The translations under genes were made by a program, and so were the position numbers. Shown here one piece after another: positions 45,101 through 54,500 of a stretch of DNA of 64,000 nt (positions are counted from its first letter, which is position 1; each line of letters starts with the position of its first letter). The notes beneath the pieces are model-generated. The model was not told the DNA's origin and did not search any database. It saw nothing but the letters and a program-made list of their open reading frames with translations. The DNA is from Branchiostoma lanceolatum (Eukaryota > Chordata > Leptocardii > Amphioxiformes > Branchiostomatidae), in the NCBI RefSeq assembly GCF_035083965.1, contig NC_089722.1:28046642-28110641 (forward strand), written 5' to 3'.

Positions 45101-48100
45101 GAAATATTCACAAGTTTGAGAATTCTGTGGTGACCTCTCATTTCTTCTACCTTCTATTGTCAATACAGTGTACTTCTATTTCAACCTAGAACTTATCATA
45201 TAAAGAATTACCACAAATTCTTGATCATCACATTGCTACAAAATTTAGATGCTGCAGCACTTGATAAATGAAATTAACAGTATTTGTGTGTACAATGTAT
45301 GTACATATTAAGTGCTTATCCTTTTTGAAAGTGAAATTTTCTGCAATTTATTTTTGAATTTCCACTTTTTTTGCCACCAGGAAGTTTCAACAGTTCACTA
45401 TGTTGGAGAAAGAACGTTGCAGGAAAATGTTTGGCGGGGCCAAAGAGGCAAAAGGTATGAAGTGATAGCGTCATGATTCTGAAATGCTATCTACTGTAGT
45501 GAAATATGCTAAGATGCAAAGCATACTTCTTTATCATGTACCAGTGTAGATTAGATGCAGGTAAATATCTAAAATACCTGCAAAGCTCCAATTTTACCTA
45601 ATGGTATTTTTACTACTTTGTTGTAACTAACCATTTTCTTCACAAGAAAAAAAGTACATGTTTGTTCAGTGATCAGTGTCTTTGAATCATTTTATTTGCA
45701 ATATTTAGAACTTAGTTACATGATGTATTGAAATACTTTAACTAGATTTTTATTGCATTTCTTTGTTATTGGGACACTCATTGAGTTTGTAAATGATAGT
45801 AAACAATGCCTCACTTCGTGCTATGCTACATATCATGACGATTCAATGATTAACCTTCAGAAAACATACATGTTATAATTCTCCTATTCATATTTCATCT
45901 TACAAATATCCAGACATTGAAATATTTAAAGAAGCACAATGTTCATATTGTTGCAACTTGATGCTATATCATTTATCTGATTAGATTTTATTTTTCAGAG
46001 ATCAAAAGCTCGGACATCCCAGAATGCAGTGTTGAGTTCAAAAAACTCATTGATGACAAGTTTGTGTGAGTGTAATTTATTTTTACGTGTAACTAAATTT
46101 GTCCAGGTGTCAACATAGTTTTACATACTTAGTACATCCTATAATAACACAAGATCAATTTTTAAAGCTTTACTGAAACAACTATATTATCTTGAAAAAT
46201 TCAAGTAGACTACAATGTATATAACAGCCATAAGGTACATGTATATATGTCAATGAGATGTACTTTGTACTGTACATGTATTGTAGATGCTACCACAGTG
46301 ACCATGAATCTAGCTTTTTTTCGAATACTTTAAAGGATTTATATAATTAGGCCACAGCAATAAAGTTTTTGCTCCTCACATTTATACTGGAAGATCAACA
46401 TATGAAAACAGTATGAGAGGAAAGCCTGTACCTTGGTACGCATAGTTTCTGGGATTCAATACAATCACTGCCTCATTTCATACTGACTCTGCCTCTCTTC
46501 ACCCTGACAATGGCATTTTATTCGTTTCTCAAGTATCATCTCTGCAATACCTAACATTGCAGAGAGTACAGATGCACTCACGATGAATGTGAGGGCAGGA
46601 ATGTCGTACCAGACGTACCTGCTTTCCTCACCTTTCATGTAGTACCATCCTAAAGCCAGTGCAAGGTTCCCTAGTAGGGTGAGCACTGTGTTCAGCCAGA
46701 AGGTTTGTTTGTAGAAGATGGACCAAGTGATGCTGAATGTGTCCACTGCTGCTACCAGCCCACACATGAGCATGTTCACGGTAAACCATGCGTCCCGTAC
46801 GGTAATGACGACTATCGTTAGGATAAGCCAATGGCCAGCCAAGATGGCAACCACGATCCGCTGCAGTATCGTGGCAAACAGTCCGACCACGAAGGCACGC
46901 GCGCAGAGCTCGCAGAGTTTCCAGACCGTGATGAGCAGGATTCTAGCGAGGAGTTTCCCTGTGCTCAGATTTTCCTTCGTCAGACACTTGTCGTAGAAAA
47001 ACGCCACCACGGCCTTGATGGCAGCTACGAGGGACACGGACATCGACACAATTTTGAGTGTTAACAGTATTCCTTCTTGTTCACTGCTGTCTTCATCCTG
47101 CATTGTAGTGGTTAGCAGTTCTGTGGTGTTAAAAGTGTCTGTTGAGATTGCAGACATTGGTTGAGCGTTTTCCTCAGGCATACACGTGGTGGTGTTGAAC
47201 AGTCCGGTCGTACAGACAGTGATGTAAAGCTGTAGACTCAGCTGAGGTATGGACTGGAGTACCGCCTCTGTTAAATGGATGATGGGTAAACCAGGGCTGA
47301 CGCGACCGCTTTCTCCTCCGCCCAGTCCCAGCCAAAGATGCAGAAAAACCGCCCCATACTGGATGAAAACCCCAAGCTGAAGCACGTGAAGGATATACAA
47401 GAGAGGTCGATATCGTTGCATAGTCTTTCTCTCATAGAACAGAGAAACCAGCTGGATGATCAGCGACGGGGCCAAGACAAACCCGAGTGTCAGCCCAAAC
47501 CAGGTCTTGTCTCCGCTCCGCAAGTACCGTACAGCCAAGCTCAAGTCTGTCGCGGTGTTGGCCACGTAGAGTGAAAGTGGGACCAGCACCAGAGCAAAGA
47601 TCAACCCAACTGTCTTTGTTCCTTTCCTGCTGTCTACCATTTTCTTGACTCAGTGTCTCACCTCTTAATCAGAGAAGTTGTGTTGCTGCCCCTCAGTTTG
47701 TAGATCTCAAAATGGTCAAGCGTCTGTGCCCAGGAGTCTTTTACAAGCAGTAATTAGGAGTATCGTATATATCACAGCGAAAATGAAAGTTGATAGCCGC
47801 TTGTCAAGTTGACCATAATGAGAGTAAAGGTATGTTTGTCATTTACCAGGATCAATTTCCAGCCAAGTCACCTGACTTAAAATCTCCCTGAGGGGACAAC
47901 CAATTGTGCTATTGTTCATTCCATTTTCAGTAATAGGAAAGGAGCAACGTAGTGGAAAGAGTGACAATTTTCTATTCTAAAACTAGTTGAATGGATTATC
48001 ATAGTTCCCAGTGTGAGAAAGTATGTGGGGGACACAATGTAAAGTAGACAAATAAGTCTTTTGTTTGCTTTCTACCTGAAGGGGGTGTTGAGTTCTGGTA

Positions 48101-49593
48101 TGCATCTTGGGTTACAAATCTCTTGTTTGCTCTTTGAATGTTGGCTCAATGCCATTGAACTTAACAACCCTTACATTTTTCAGGTAGAGCGTTGTTGGAT
48201 TCAGTGATCATTAGACCAACAGAAAGAGTTGGCTTCTCTGAACTGAAATTTTTCAGAAGGTTCTCAATATTTGTCTAACTATGGGTGGTGTGTATGATCA
48301 TGACCTTTGAACTCCAGTTGTATGACCTTTAAACTTTGGACTACAGGTTGGCAAGTTGGCAGATTGGAAAGAAAACTTCTTCTAAACAAAGGTTATAAGA
48401 AAAAAAGCAAAAGCTAATACTGTAAGTCTTAAAACTTACATGTATGTGGAGGTCTTATTTTTGCAGCGACCTCCCCACCGTGAATATGTGTTGCCAATGT
48501 ATTACTATAATTACATCCAGAATTGTTTCAGCCACAAATGTAAAGCACAACAAAAACCTCCATTCCCCTCCTACCATATTAAAATAAAACCATTGCAAAA
48601 CTACATGCATTTATAGCCAATTGATTAAAAGCAACAAATTTGATCAACTGTACAGATGTTTTGTTTATCTCGTTTTCAAAAGGTAGTTTTTGTATAAGAC
48701 AGGTTATCTTGTTATGCATTATTATGTAGTCCTTATTTTCTCCTATGCATTGTGTTTCTATGGGCCAGGTGCCTAAATTAAATTAGATTAAATTCAATTG
48801 AATTGAGTTTATAAACAGACTGAAAAGTGTGGAACTGTTTCTCCGCAGCTCGTTCTGTGAGGATGCTAGCCTGCCAGAGATGACGTTCCCCCTGGAGAAG
48901 CTCACCGCAGCAGAGAGAGACTGTATCATACACACTGCCCAGGGGCTGGGGCTAGAGGTCACAACTAGGCAGATGGTGAGACTGGTTTGGTTGTTGTCTT
49001 GTTTAACCTTTAGCACACTGGGATAGCCCTTTGGCACCCAATTGTCTATTGGTTACAGGGTTAGGCAGCAGGGAGAAGGTTAAGTCCTCTTCACTTTTCT
49101 CTCCATCATCCTTCTTCCTGTCCCTTGAACAGAAGTTTACATATTGGGATGGACACAAATTTCAGCCATTCTAACCAACTTGATGGACAACAAAATTATG
49201 ACATTTTCATATGCTAATCAACAGTGCCACAATACTCCCACAAAATAGAAATGAAGCTGTTTGAAATTGACCCTGGAAAAATGGGCAAAAGCATTTCAGA
49301 GGGGATCATGCCCCCGATCCCCTTACATTCATAAGAGAAACTGAGAGAAGGGAGAAAATTTAGTGCTGAAGAGTCAGCCTTGTCACTTTTGGAAGTGCCC
49401 ATTACTATAATTGAATATTGTTCTGTGAATTTGATGTATTACTGGAAAATCATTCTATGTTTGGTACAATCTAAGATGTTTCTTATACTTTTGATACAAG
49501 AATGTGTTTCAAATGTAGGAAACATGTCATTTAATTGTACAGGGACCAGACAAGCAGCTGCGGGTGAGGAAGAAGACTTCTGGGGGAGCCTAG
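36110..49593 (+). CDS. FKBP6: FKBP6 / shutdown-like co-chaperone with R3H-like C-terminus
   Basis: FKBP6 (Drosophila shutdown) is an HSP90 co-chaperone that helps load piRNAs in germ cells. Likely exons: 36110-36208, 40284-40407, 40853-40959, 41290-41407, 41913-42002, 42228-42359, 42828-42898, 43190-43309, 43887-44084, 44803-44912, 45381-45454, 45999-46065, 48849-48975, 49543-49593 (stop TAG); 495 residues if all join. Residues 1-110 are acidic and unrecognised. The FKBP domain (about 113-245) keeps FDSS and the YGYG Tyr but has Met for the pocket Trp (VPGMEI) and Cys for His (FGCPPRIP), as in human FKBP6, so isomerase activity is probably absent. TPR helices follow (NNMALCNLKVGEYPRCIANC, NVKALYRKGQALCELSEFD). 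The last about 45 residues (LTAAERDCIIHTAQGLGLEV, GPDKQLRVRKK) look R3H-like; human FKBP6 (327 aa) lacks them. The donor after exon 3 is weak. Family call is secure, N-terminal joining is not. Confidence 0.88.
36571..38586. repeat. 2-kb DNA transposon in FKBP6 intron 1
   Basis: The ends TTACTCTCATCTCCCAAATA (36571) and the inverted TATTTGGGAGATGAGAGTAA (ending 38586) continue inward as AAACRTACC. The subterminal regions repeat AATAAACATACCCCCCGG four times on the left and AATAAACGTAC-type blocks on the right. The interior has no transposase-like frame; short open frames there show no similarity that I recognise. Confidence 0.8.
38745..39124. repeat. Fold-back inverted repeat, arms about 85 bases
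   Basis: The left arm (GTTCGCAGCTATAACTCACG ... GTGGTGATGCAC, 38748-38830) and right arm (GTGCATCACCACACGCAACC ... AGCTGCGAAC, 39039-39122) are about 85% complementary, with a spacer near 210 bases. Non-coding, FKBP6 intron 1. Confidence 0.8.
39130..40283. other. Rest of FKBP6 intron 1, no gene recognised
   Basis: Contains a short exact direct repeat TAATAAGACACTCTGTCT (about 40175 and 40203). A minus-strand frame at 39474-39692 has no recognised similarity. Confidence 0.35.
41041..41046 (+). other. Internal poly(A) signal AATAAA in FKBP6
   Basis: It lies 70 bases after an in-frame TAA (40969-40971) that would end a transcript reading through exon 3 into the intron. This could make a 114-residue acidic short product, or mean the first three exons are a separate gene. 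Confidence 0.4.
41505..41745 (+). repeat. tRNA-derived SINE copy
   Basis: It has an A-box-like TGGTGCAAGCTGTAAG, a B-box-like GGGTTCAAGCCTC, and then the internal block AAAAGAACCCAATACACTTA shared with the copy at 32715-33060, here in the plus orientation. It is in FKBP6 intron 4. Confidence 0.65.
43433..43827. repeat. 395-base MITE in an FKBP6 intron
   Basis: TAGAGCTGTGTACC (43433-43446) and inverted GGTACACAGCTCTA (43814-43827) bound the element. GTACC-type blocks repeat near both ends. It ends about 60 bases before the exon at 43887, so it may contribute part of the polypyrimidine or branch region. Confidence 0.75.
44421..44741. repeat. 321-base MITE in an FKBP6 intron
   Basis: CAGGGATCTCCCTA (44421-44434) and its inverted copy TAGGGAGATCCCTG (44728-44741) bound the element. 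It also stops about 60 bases before an exon (44803). Interior GC-rich (GGAGGGAGGTCTGG) and non-coding. Confidence 0.75.
46465..47640 (-). CDS. XK-related membrane protein, intronless, nested in FKBP6
   Basis: XK-related (XKR) proteins are multipass membrane proteins; several (XKR4, 8, 9) are plasma-membrane phospholipid scramblases switched on by caspase cleavage. One uninterrupted 391-residue frame encodes the whole protein, with Met at 47640. The family block TDLSLAVRYLRSGDKTWFGL is at residues 31-50, followed by PSLIIQLVSLFYER; EAVLQSIPQLSLQLYI is near 125-140, and hydrophobic segments continue to about 370 (about eight to ten membrane spans). A loop near residues 145-190 has several N-x-T sites and an acidic run. 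The C-terminus is short and basic (EKRIKCHCQGEERQSQYEMR); I see no DEVD-like caspase site there. It lies entirely within FKBP6 intron 12 on the opposite strand. Which XKR subfamily it belongs to cannot be told by eye. Confidence 0.9.
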   Translation of the reverse strand: MVDSRKGTKTVGLIFALVLVPLSLYVANTATDLSLAVRYLRSGDKTWFGLTLGFVLAPSLIIQLVSLFYERKTMQRYRPLLYILHVLQLGVFIQYGAVFLHLWLGLGGGESGRVSPGLPIIHLTEAVLQSIPQLSLQLYITVCTTGLFNTTTCMPEENAQPMSAISTDTFNTTELLTTTMQDEDSSEQEGILLTLKIVSMSVSLVAAIKAVVAFFYDKCLTKENLSTGKLLARILLITVWKLCELCARAFVVGLFATILQRIVVAILAGHWLILTIVVITVRDAWFTVNMLMCGLVAAVDTFSITWSIFYKQTFWLNTVLTLLGNLALALGWYYMKGEESRYVWYDIPALTFIVSASVLSAMLGIAEMILEKRIKCHCQGEERQSQYEMRQ

Positions 49594-51594
49594 AAATATT
49601 CTTTAGCAGATGAGGGTAGTTCAGACCAAGGAGGTACCTGTGTACATGTAGTGTTTTTGCCCTCCTGAAAGAGAAACTCATAGCCATTCCCTTGCCACAT
49701 TCCTTTATAAAATTCTCACTTATTCTATCACTCAGGCACTGCTCTTGGGGCAAAAAGAGAGCCAGGAGAGTTTAGTATAAACCAGAGATGCTAGATAGGA
49801 CTCAATTAAAAATAAAAAGTTTCTAAAATTACAAAGTGTGCCAAAGTTGGAAAATGCAGGAAGGACCTCTAGCAGCAGACTGTTGTACTGCATACAGACT
49901 GCATGTCGATTGCCATCCCGACATACTTGTTTTGTTTTGTTTAAACTCTTTTGACATTTTGATATTGAACTGTTATTTTTGTATTCACTGTTTTAGTTGA
50001 GAAGCTACTTTTAAGTTTAGCTTAGTTAGCCATATGCTGTTTTTGCTTGAGCGTCCATATGACATTGTGCTTTCACAGGTTTTGTGAAATTTCTACTCAG
50101 GAAAATCTCACAGGTGCTCCAAGATATGCAATACCTAACATTTTTTATTACTGACAAAGTAACTTTTGTTTATTTTTCTAACAAAGATAGGTTATATTGT
50201 AGGTAAGTAAAGAAACTCTTGCAAACATGAAAAGTTGAAAAAAAGGAAGTGCAGTTCCTGTATTGTTTATGATATTATCAAAAATGACCAAGATAAGAAT
50301 GGAAAGAAATGACAATATATCTAAAGTTAACTTGACCACAGATTAAGTATGATGTGGGATAGAAAAAATACAAATACAGACTTTGATTCATACATCATAT
50401 ATTCATTGCAACATACAATATGAAAACTCAATGGAACAAGAGCCCGCCAGAGTCTGTCTCCATTTTTGAATACCCAGCCCTGTTTTCCCATGTTTTAAAG
50501 TCTTAAGCAACATGATCCGTGATAATAGAGTTAAGATTAGATCATCATTTTCAAAGTTCTTGTTTTACTGCGAAACATATAGTAAGCAAATATACTTTTT
50601 CTTAAGCACAGAAAGTACATGTATCTGACTTTTACTACTCTCCAAGCAGAGGTTCGTCTACGGCTAATTGTTGACATGTTTTAGGTGTTGTTGTTGGGCC
50701 TTATATTTTGTTCCGTTTTCTATATGTCGCCAAGTCAAAGTGGCGACATAAAGAAAACGGGACAAAATTGAAAGCCTGACAAAAGCGCCTGAAAACAAGC
50801 CGGAGCCAAACCTCTGCTTGGAGAGAGACTTTTACACCCTCCTTGATCTTATGATTTATCAACCGACTACACTGATTTGATAAATAGGAAAAAGAATAGG
50901 TTACCAATAAAACATAATCATTGGCAAGACACAATTCATTTTTTACTGTCACCATATAATTGTGCAAAGAAAATAAGTTTGGGTCTAAAATAAAGATAAA
51001 TACACCATAAATAGTTACATGGTTCTATTTACTGCATAACATGTTATAGTACACCACTGCTAACATATACATTTTATAACACTGTCAGCAACCTCTTTAA
51101 CAACTTGAGTATTCCAATTGAAGGCATGGCAGCGACCATCAATATGATGACAACAATGTAAACTTAACATCCTGGGAGCACAGTTTAATCTGGCTAGTAC
51201 AGCACCAAATATGTTTTACAAAAAATATTGTTCCTTGTTGTACAATACATACAAAACGATGGCAAGCCTTGCATAGCATTATACATGTGCGATATGAACT
51301 GTATACTAGGTTTTCCATTAAGCTCTGTCAACATGGCCGCAAAATATGGCAAAGATATACAAATGTACTTCAGTTACTAAGTTATTAGTACTTTATCATG
51401 TACTAAGTATTTGATAGACTTTGTGTGGTCTGGTGCATTGAGCCTTTGTTACAGATTCTGTATTTCAAGCTAAACAAGTTTAGTGCACTTCTGGCAGCAA
51501 ACATCAAGATAAAAGAAAGTGATCCTGAAATAAACCTGATTATCCAGCTCATAGCAGCAAGTCCTGTCTCCATGGTGATGTCAATCATCTGTCT
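49594..51594. other. Intergenic between convergent FKBP6 and the MyTH4-FERM gene
   Basis: The only structure seen is the MITE at 50639-50825 and an AAAATAAAAA-type AT-rich signal near 49806 that could end FKBP6 transcripts. No further exons are recognised. Confidence 0.5.
50639..50825. repeat. MITE of the CTCCAAGCAGA family with a nested hairpin
   Basis: It starts TCTCCAAGCAGAGGTT and ends AACCTCTGCTTGGAGAG. Inside, CGTTTTCTATATGTCGCCA pairs with TGGCGACATAAAGAAAACG (50714-50759) around an 8-base loop. Non-coding. Confidence 0.8.
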
Positions 51595-54500
51595 CTAAGC
51601 AGCCGACTCCTCCCCTGTGAAAGTAAATGAATTACTTAAGGCTTATTATCAGGAGCAACTAAAATAGTAGTAGTCCACTCTGATCTGAATATCCTGCAGC
51701 TGCAATCATCCTTGCAACTGCAATAACCAATCATATTTGACCGTACAAGGCCAGAAGGAGATAAAAAGTGCAAGGTGATGTACCATGGTCTTCGATTGGT
51801 TGTGCATGGTGGTGAATCTGCAGGATGTGACATTCCATTGAAATGACCAATCAAATTTGACAATACATTAAGCAGAAGGTGTTAAAAAGCACAGGATGAC
51901 ATACCATGTTCCTTAATTGGTTTTACAGGGTGGTTGATCTCCAGGATGTGATATGCCAATAAAATGACCAATCAAATTTGACAATACATAAGGCAGAACT
52001 ATTTCAAGGTGATACAAAACACTAGATGACGTACCGTGCTCCTCGGTTGGTTGTACAGGATGGTGGATCTCCAGGATGTGATATCACAATAAGATGACCA
52101 ATCAAATTTGACAATACATGAGGCAGAACTATTTCAAGGTGATACAAAACACTAGCTGACGTACCGTGCTCCTCGGTTGGTTGTACAGGATGGTGGATCT
52201 CCAGGATGTGACGTCCCACAAACGCCTGCAGCATCTCCTGAATCTCATCTGCGTTGTTCATGATGAACGTGAACTTCGGTCCGCGCGTGGTCTTCACAGA
52301 AAACTCGTCATCGCTGTCGGCACCCCTAATTAGAAAAACACTTTTTAGCAAAATGTAAAAGAAATGTTAGAAGGTTTAGAATGTTGACTAGCTGTCCACA
52401 TTACTCAGCAAGCATTTACATTCAGACCTGTCTATAAAAGTGTCACCACTCAAGAGATTTGTTATTCTCAGTAGATAGGGAGTCACTGTGATAATCTAAG
52501 GGACCATGAGAGTACAGTTTCAACTTTCAACACACTGACTATAGATAATTAGAGGGAAGAGATCTAACCATTTCTTTTATTAGTTCAATAGAAGAAGCAC
52601 ATACCAAATTCCATAGTGGTTTAAATATGCTGTTCAACCACATACAACAAACACAGGCAGATGCCACCAAAATATAACCTTGCCTTTTTTAAGTTAACCT
52701 TTAGCACACTGGCACCCAATTCCCTATATTGGTTACAGAGTTAGGCAGTAGGGAGAAGGTCCAAACTGGACATTGTGAACCTACTTTCTCTTAGACACGG
52801 ACTTGACGTCGGTTAGCGGCACCAGTAGCGCCACTTTGGTTCCCCTGCCGGAGTCGCTCTCCTCCAGGACCGACAACTCCTTCCAGTTCACGGCTGCCAC
52901 CGCAGACCTCTTCAGCGTGATGCCCGGCCCACTCATCTTCTTAATCACGTAAAATCTGGGGGTTGAAATGCACTTATGTGTCATTCACTTGTTAATCACT
53001 TTGCGCCCAGTTCAGACATAACCAATGAAATGGTTCTTCCCATTTTGTAATTTTCCCATGCAAGCATACATGCAGCACATTTCTCCAGTTTACAGACTGA
53101 CACCAAGACTTAAGTCTATCTGCTGATGGGATACTGTACAGTTCTTAGACCCATTAGTACCTAATAAAGAACCTGAAGGATGGATCTCTGAAGTTTGTAA
53201 TCTTTAAGAAAGAAAAATGAATACCTTGAAAAGAGCTGTGCCCACTTGTCCATGGCCTGTCGTACAAGTACGGCCTTCTCATCCTGGGACGAGACTGTGG
53301 TGCCATCGGGATACAGCTGGAACACAGTGGGGATTTCAATCAGAGGTGAATGATGAAAGAAGTTTTCGTCAGTAGCTAGCTAGACAATCCTGGTCATTGC
53401 TTCAGTGCAGTATTACAGTATTAGACACGTGTACATCATAACTTGCTTGTACAAGAGGCCTTTCTCTACTGGCCTTGCTGAGATTTCATATCGATGAGCA
53501 TTAACATCAATTGATAGTTGAGACTAAGGTGTAAAATGTAACCTTCTCTTTACAGTAGCATGTTTCCTCTATACATAATATATCTAGCCAGGAAATCAAG
53601 ACATTACTTGTTTTTGATGCGACAGTGTCATGAATTATCACCAATTGCTGAATCATTGAACTCTAAAATACATGGCAGTGACCTCCGCACAGCGGAAGAT
53701 GTTGAATTGCCCACTTTAGACATGTTACATGTAACAGAGTCAAACCCAACTATACAATTACAAAGGGATGGAAAAAGTCATGTACAATAAATTATTACAA
53801 CAATAATCTTATAGAATTACAACATATGTATGTGTATAAATACAGCAAAAATACAGTCTTATAAATGAAATAAGAGAGAATGTTGAACTGAATGTTGAGA
53901 CAATGCTCTACTGAAAGTTGTACCTTCTTGAAACTGTTCATCGAAGCATTGACCCAGTAGCCCGCTCCCAGCCTCTTCAGTAGCTTGTCTGGGACATAAC
54001 TCTGTATAACCTCAATCAGGCCTTCTTCTGAGATGCTGGGGCCGTGCTCGATGTAGAATCTTCTAGCAGAGAACTCTGCATACTCAGCATCCTAGGGTGA
54101 AAACAACAGAAAACAATGTTATAGTTTATTCATAAACTGATTTTCAAAGTACTAACACTATTACAGTCATGCACAACTTGTTAACATGTATTGGAAGCAA
54201 ACTAAGTTATTTAAATGAAAAATACATTGGATTCCATATTTTTATTGTTTTCCTTTTCACTTTTCTAAGGTACTGTTTGATGACGGGTTGAAAAAGACAT
54301 TGTTGAATTTCACATGTGTCAATAATGATAATGATAACAAATTAACAATGCAATAGACATGCATGTATGTTCTTACATCCTGGCACTTGTACTCTCCATA
54401 CTTGAGTCCTCCCACTAACTGGTGATAGATCAGTGTGGTCCCCACCGGGTCCTTATATGGGTCGTGCCATGGACCAAACACCTCTTTTCTGGAACAACAA

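Noticed and set aside
46718..47574. Plus-strand frames opposite the XKR gene
   Set aside because: Antisense shadows of the XKR coding sequence.
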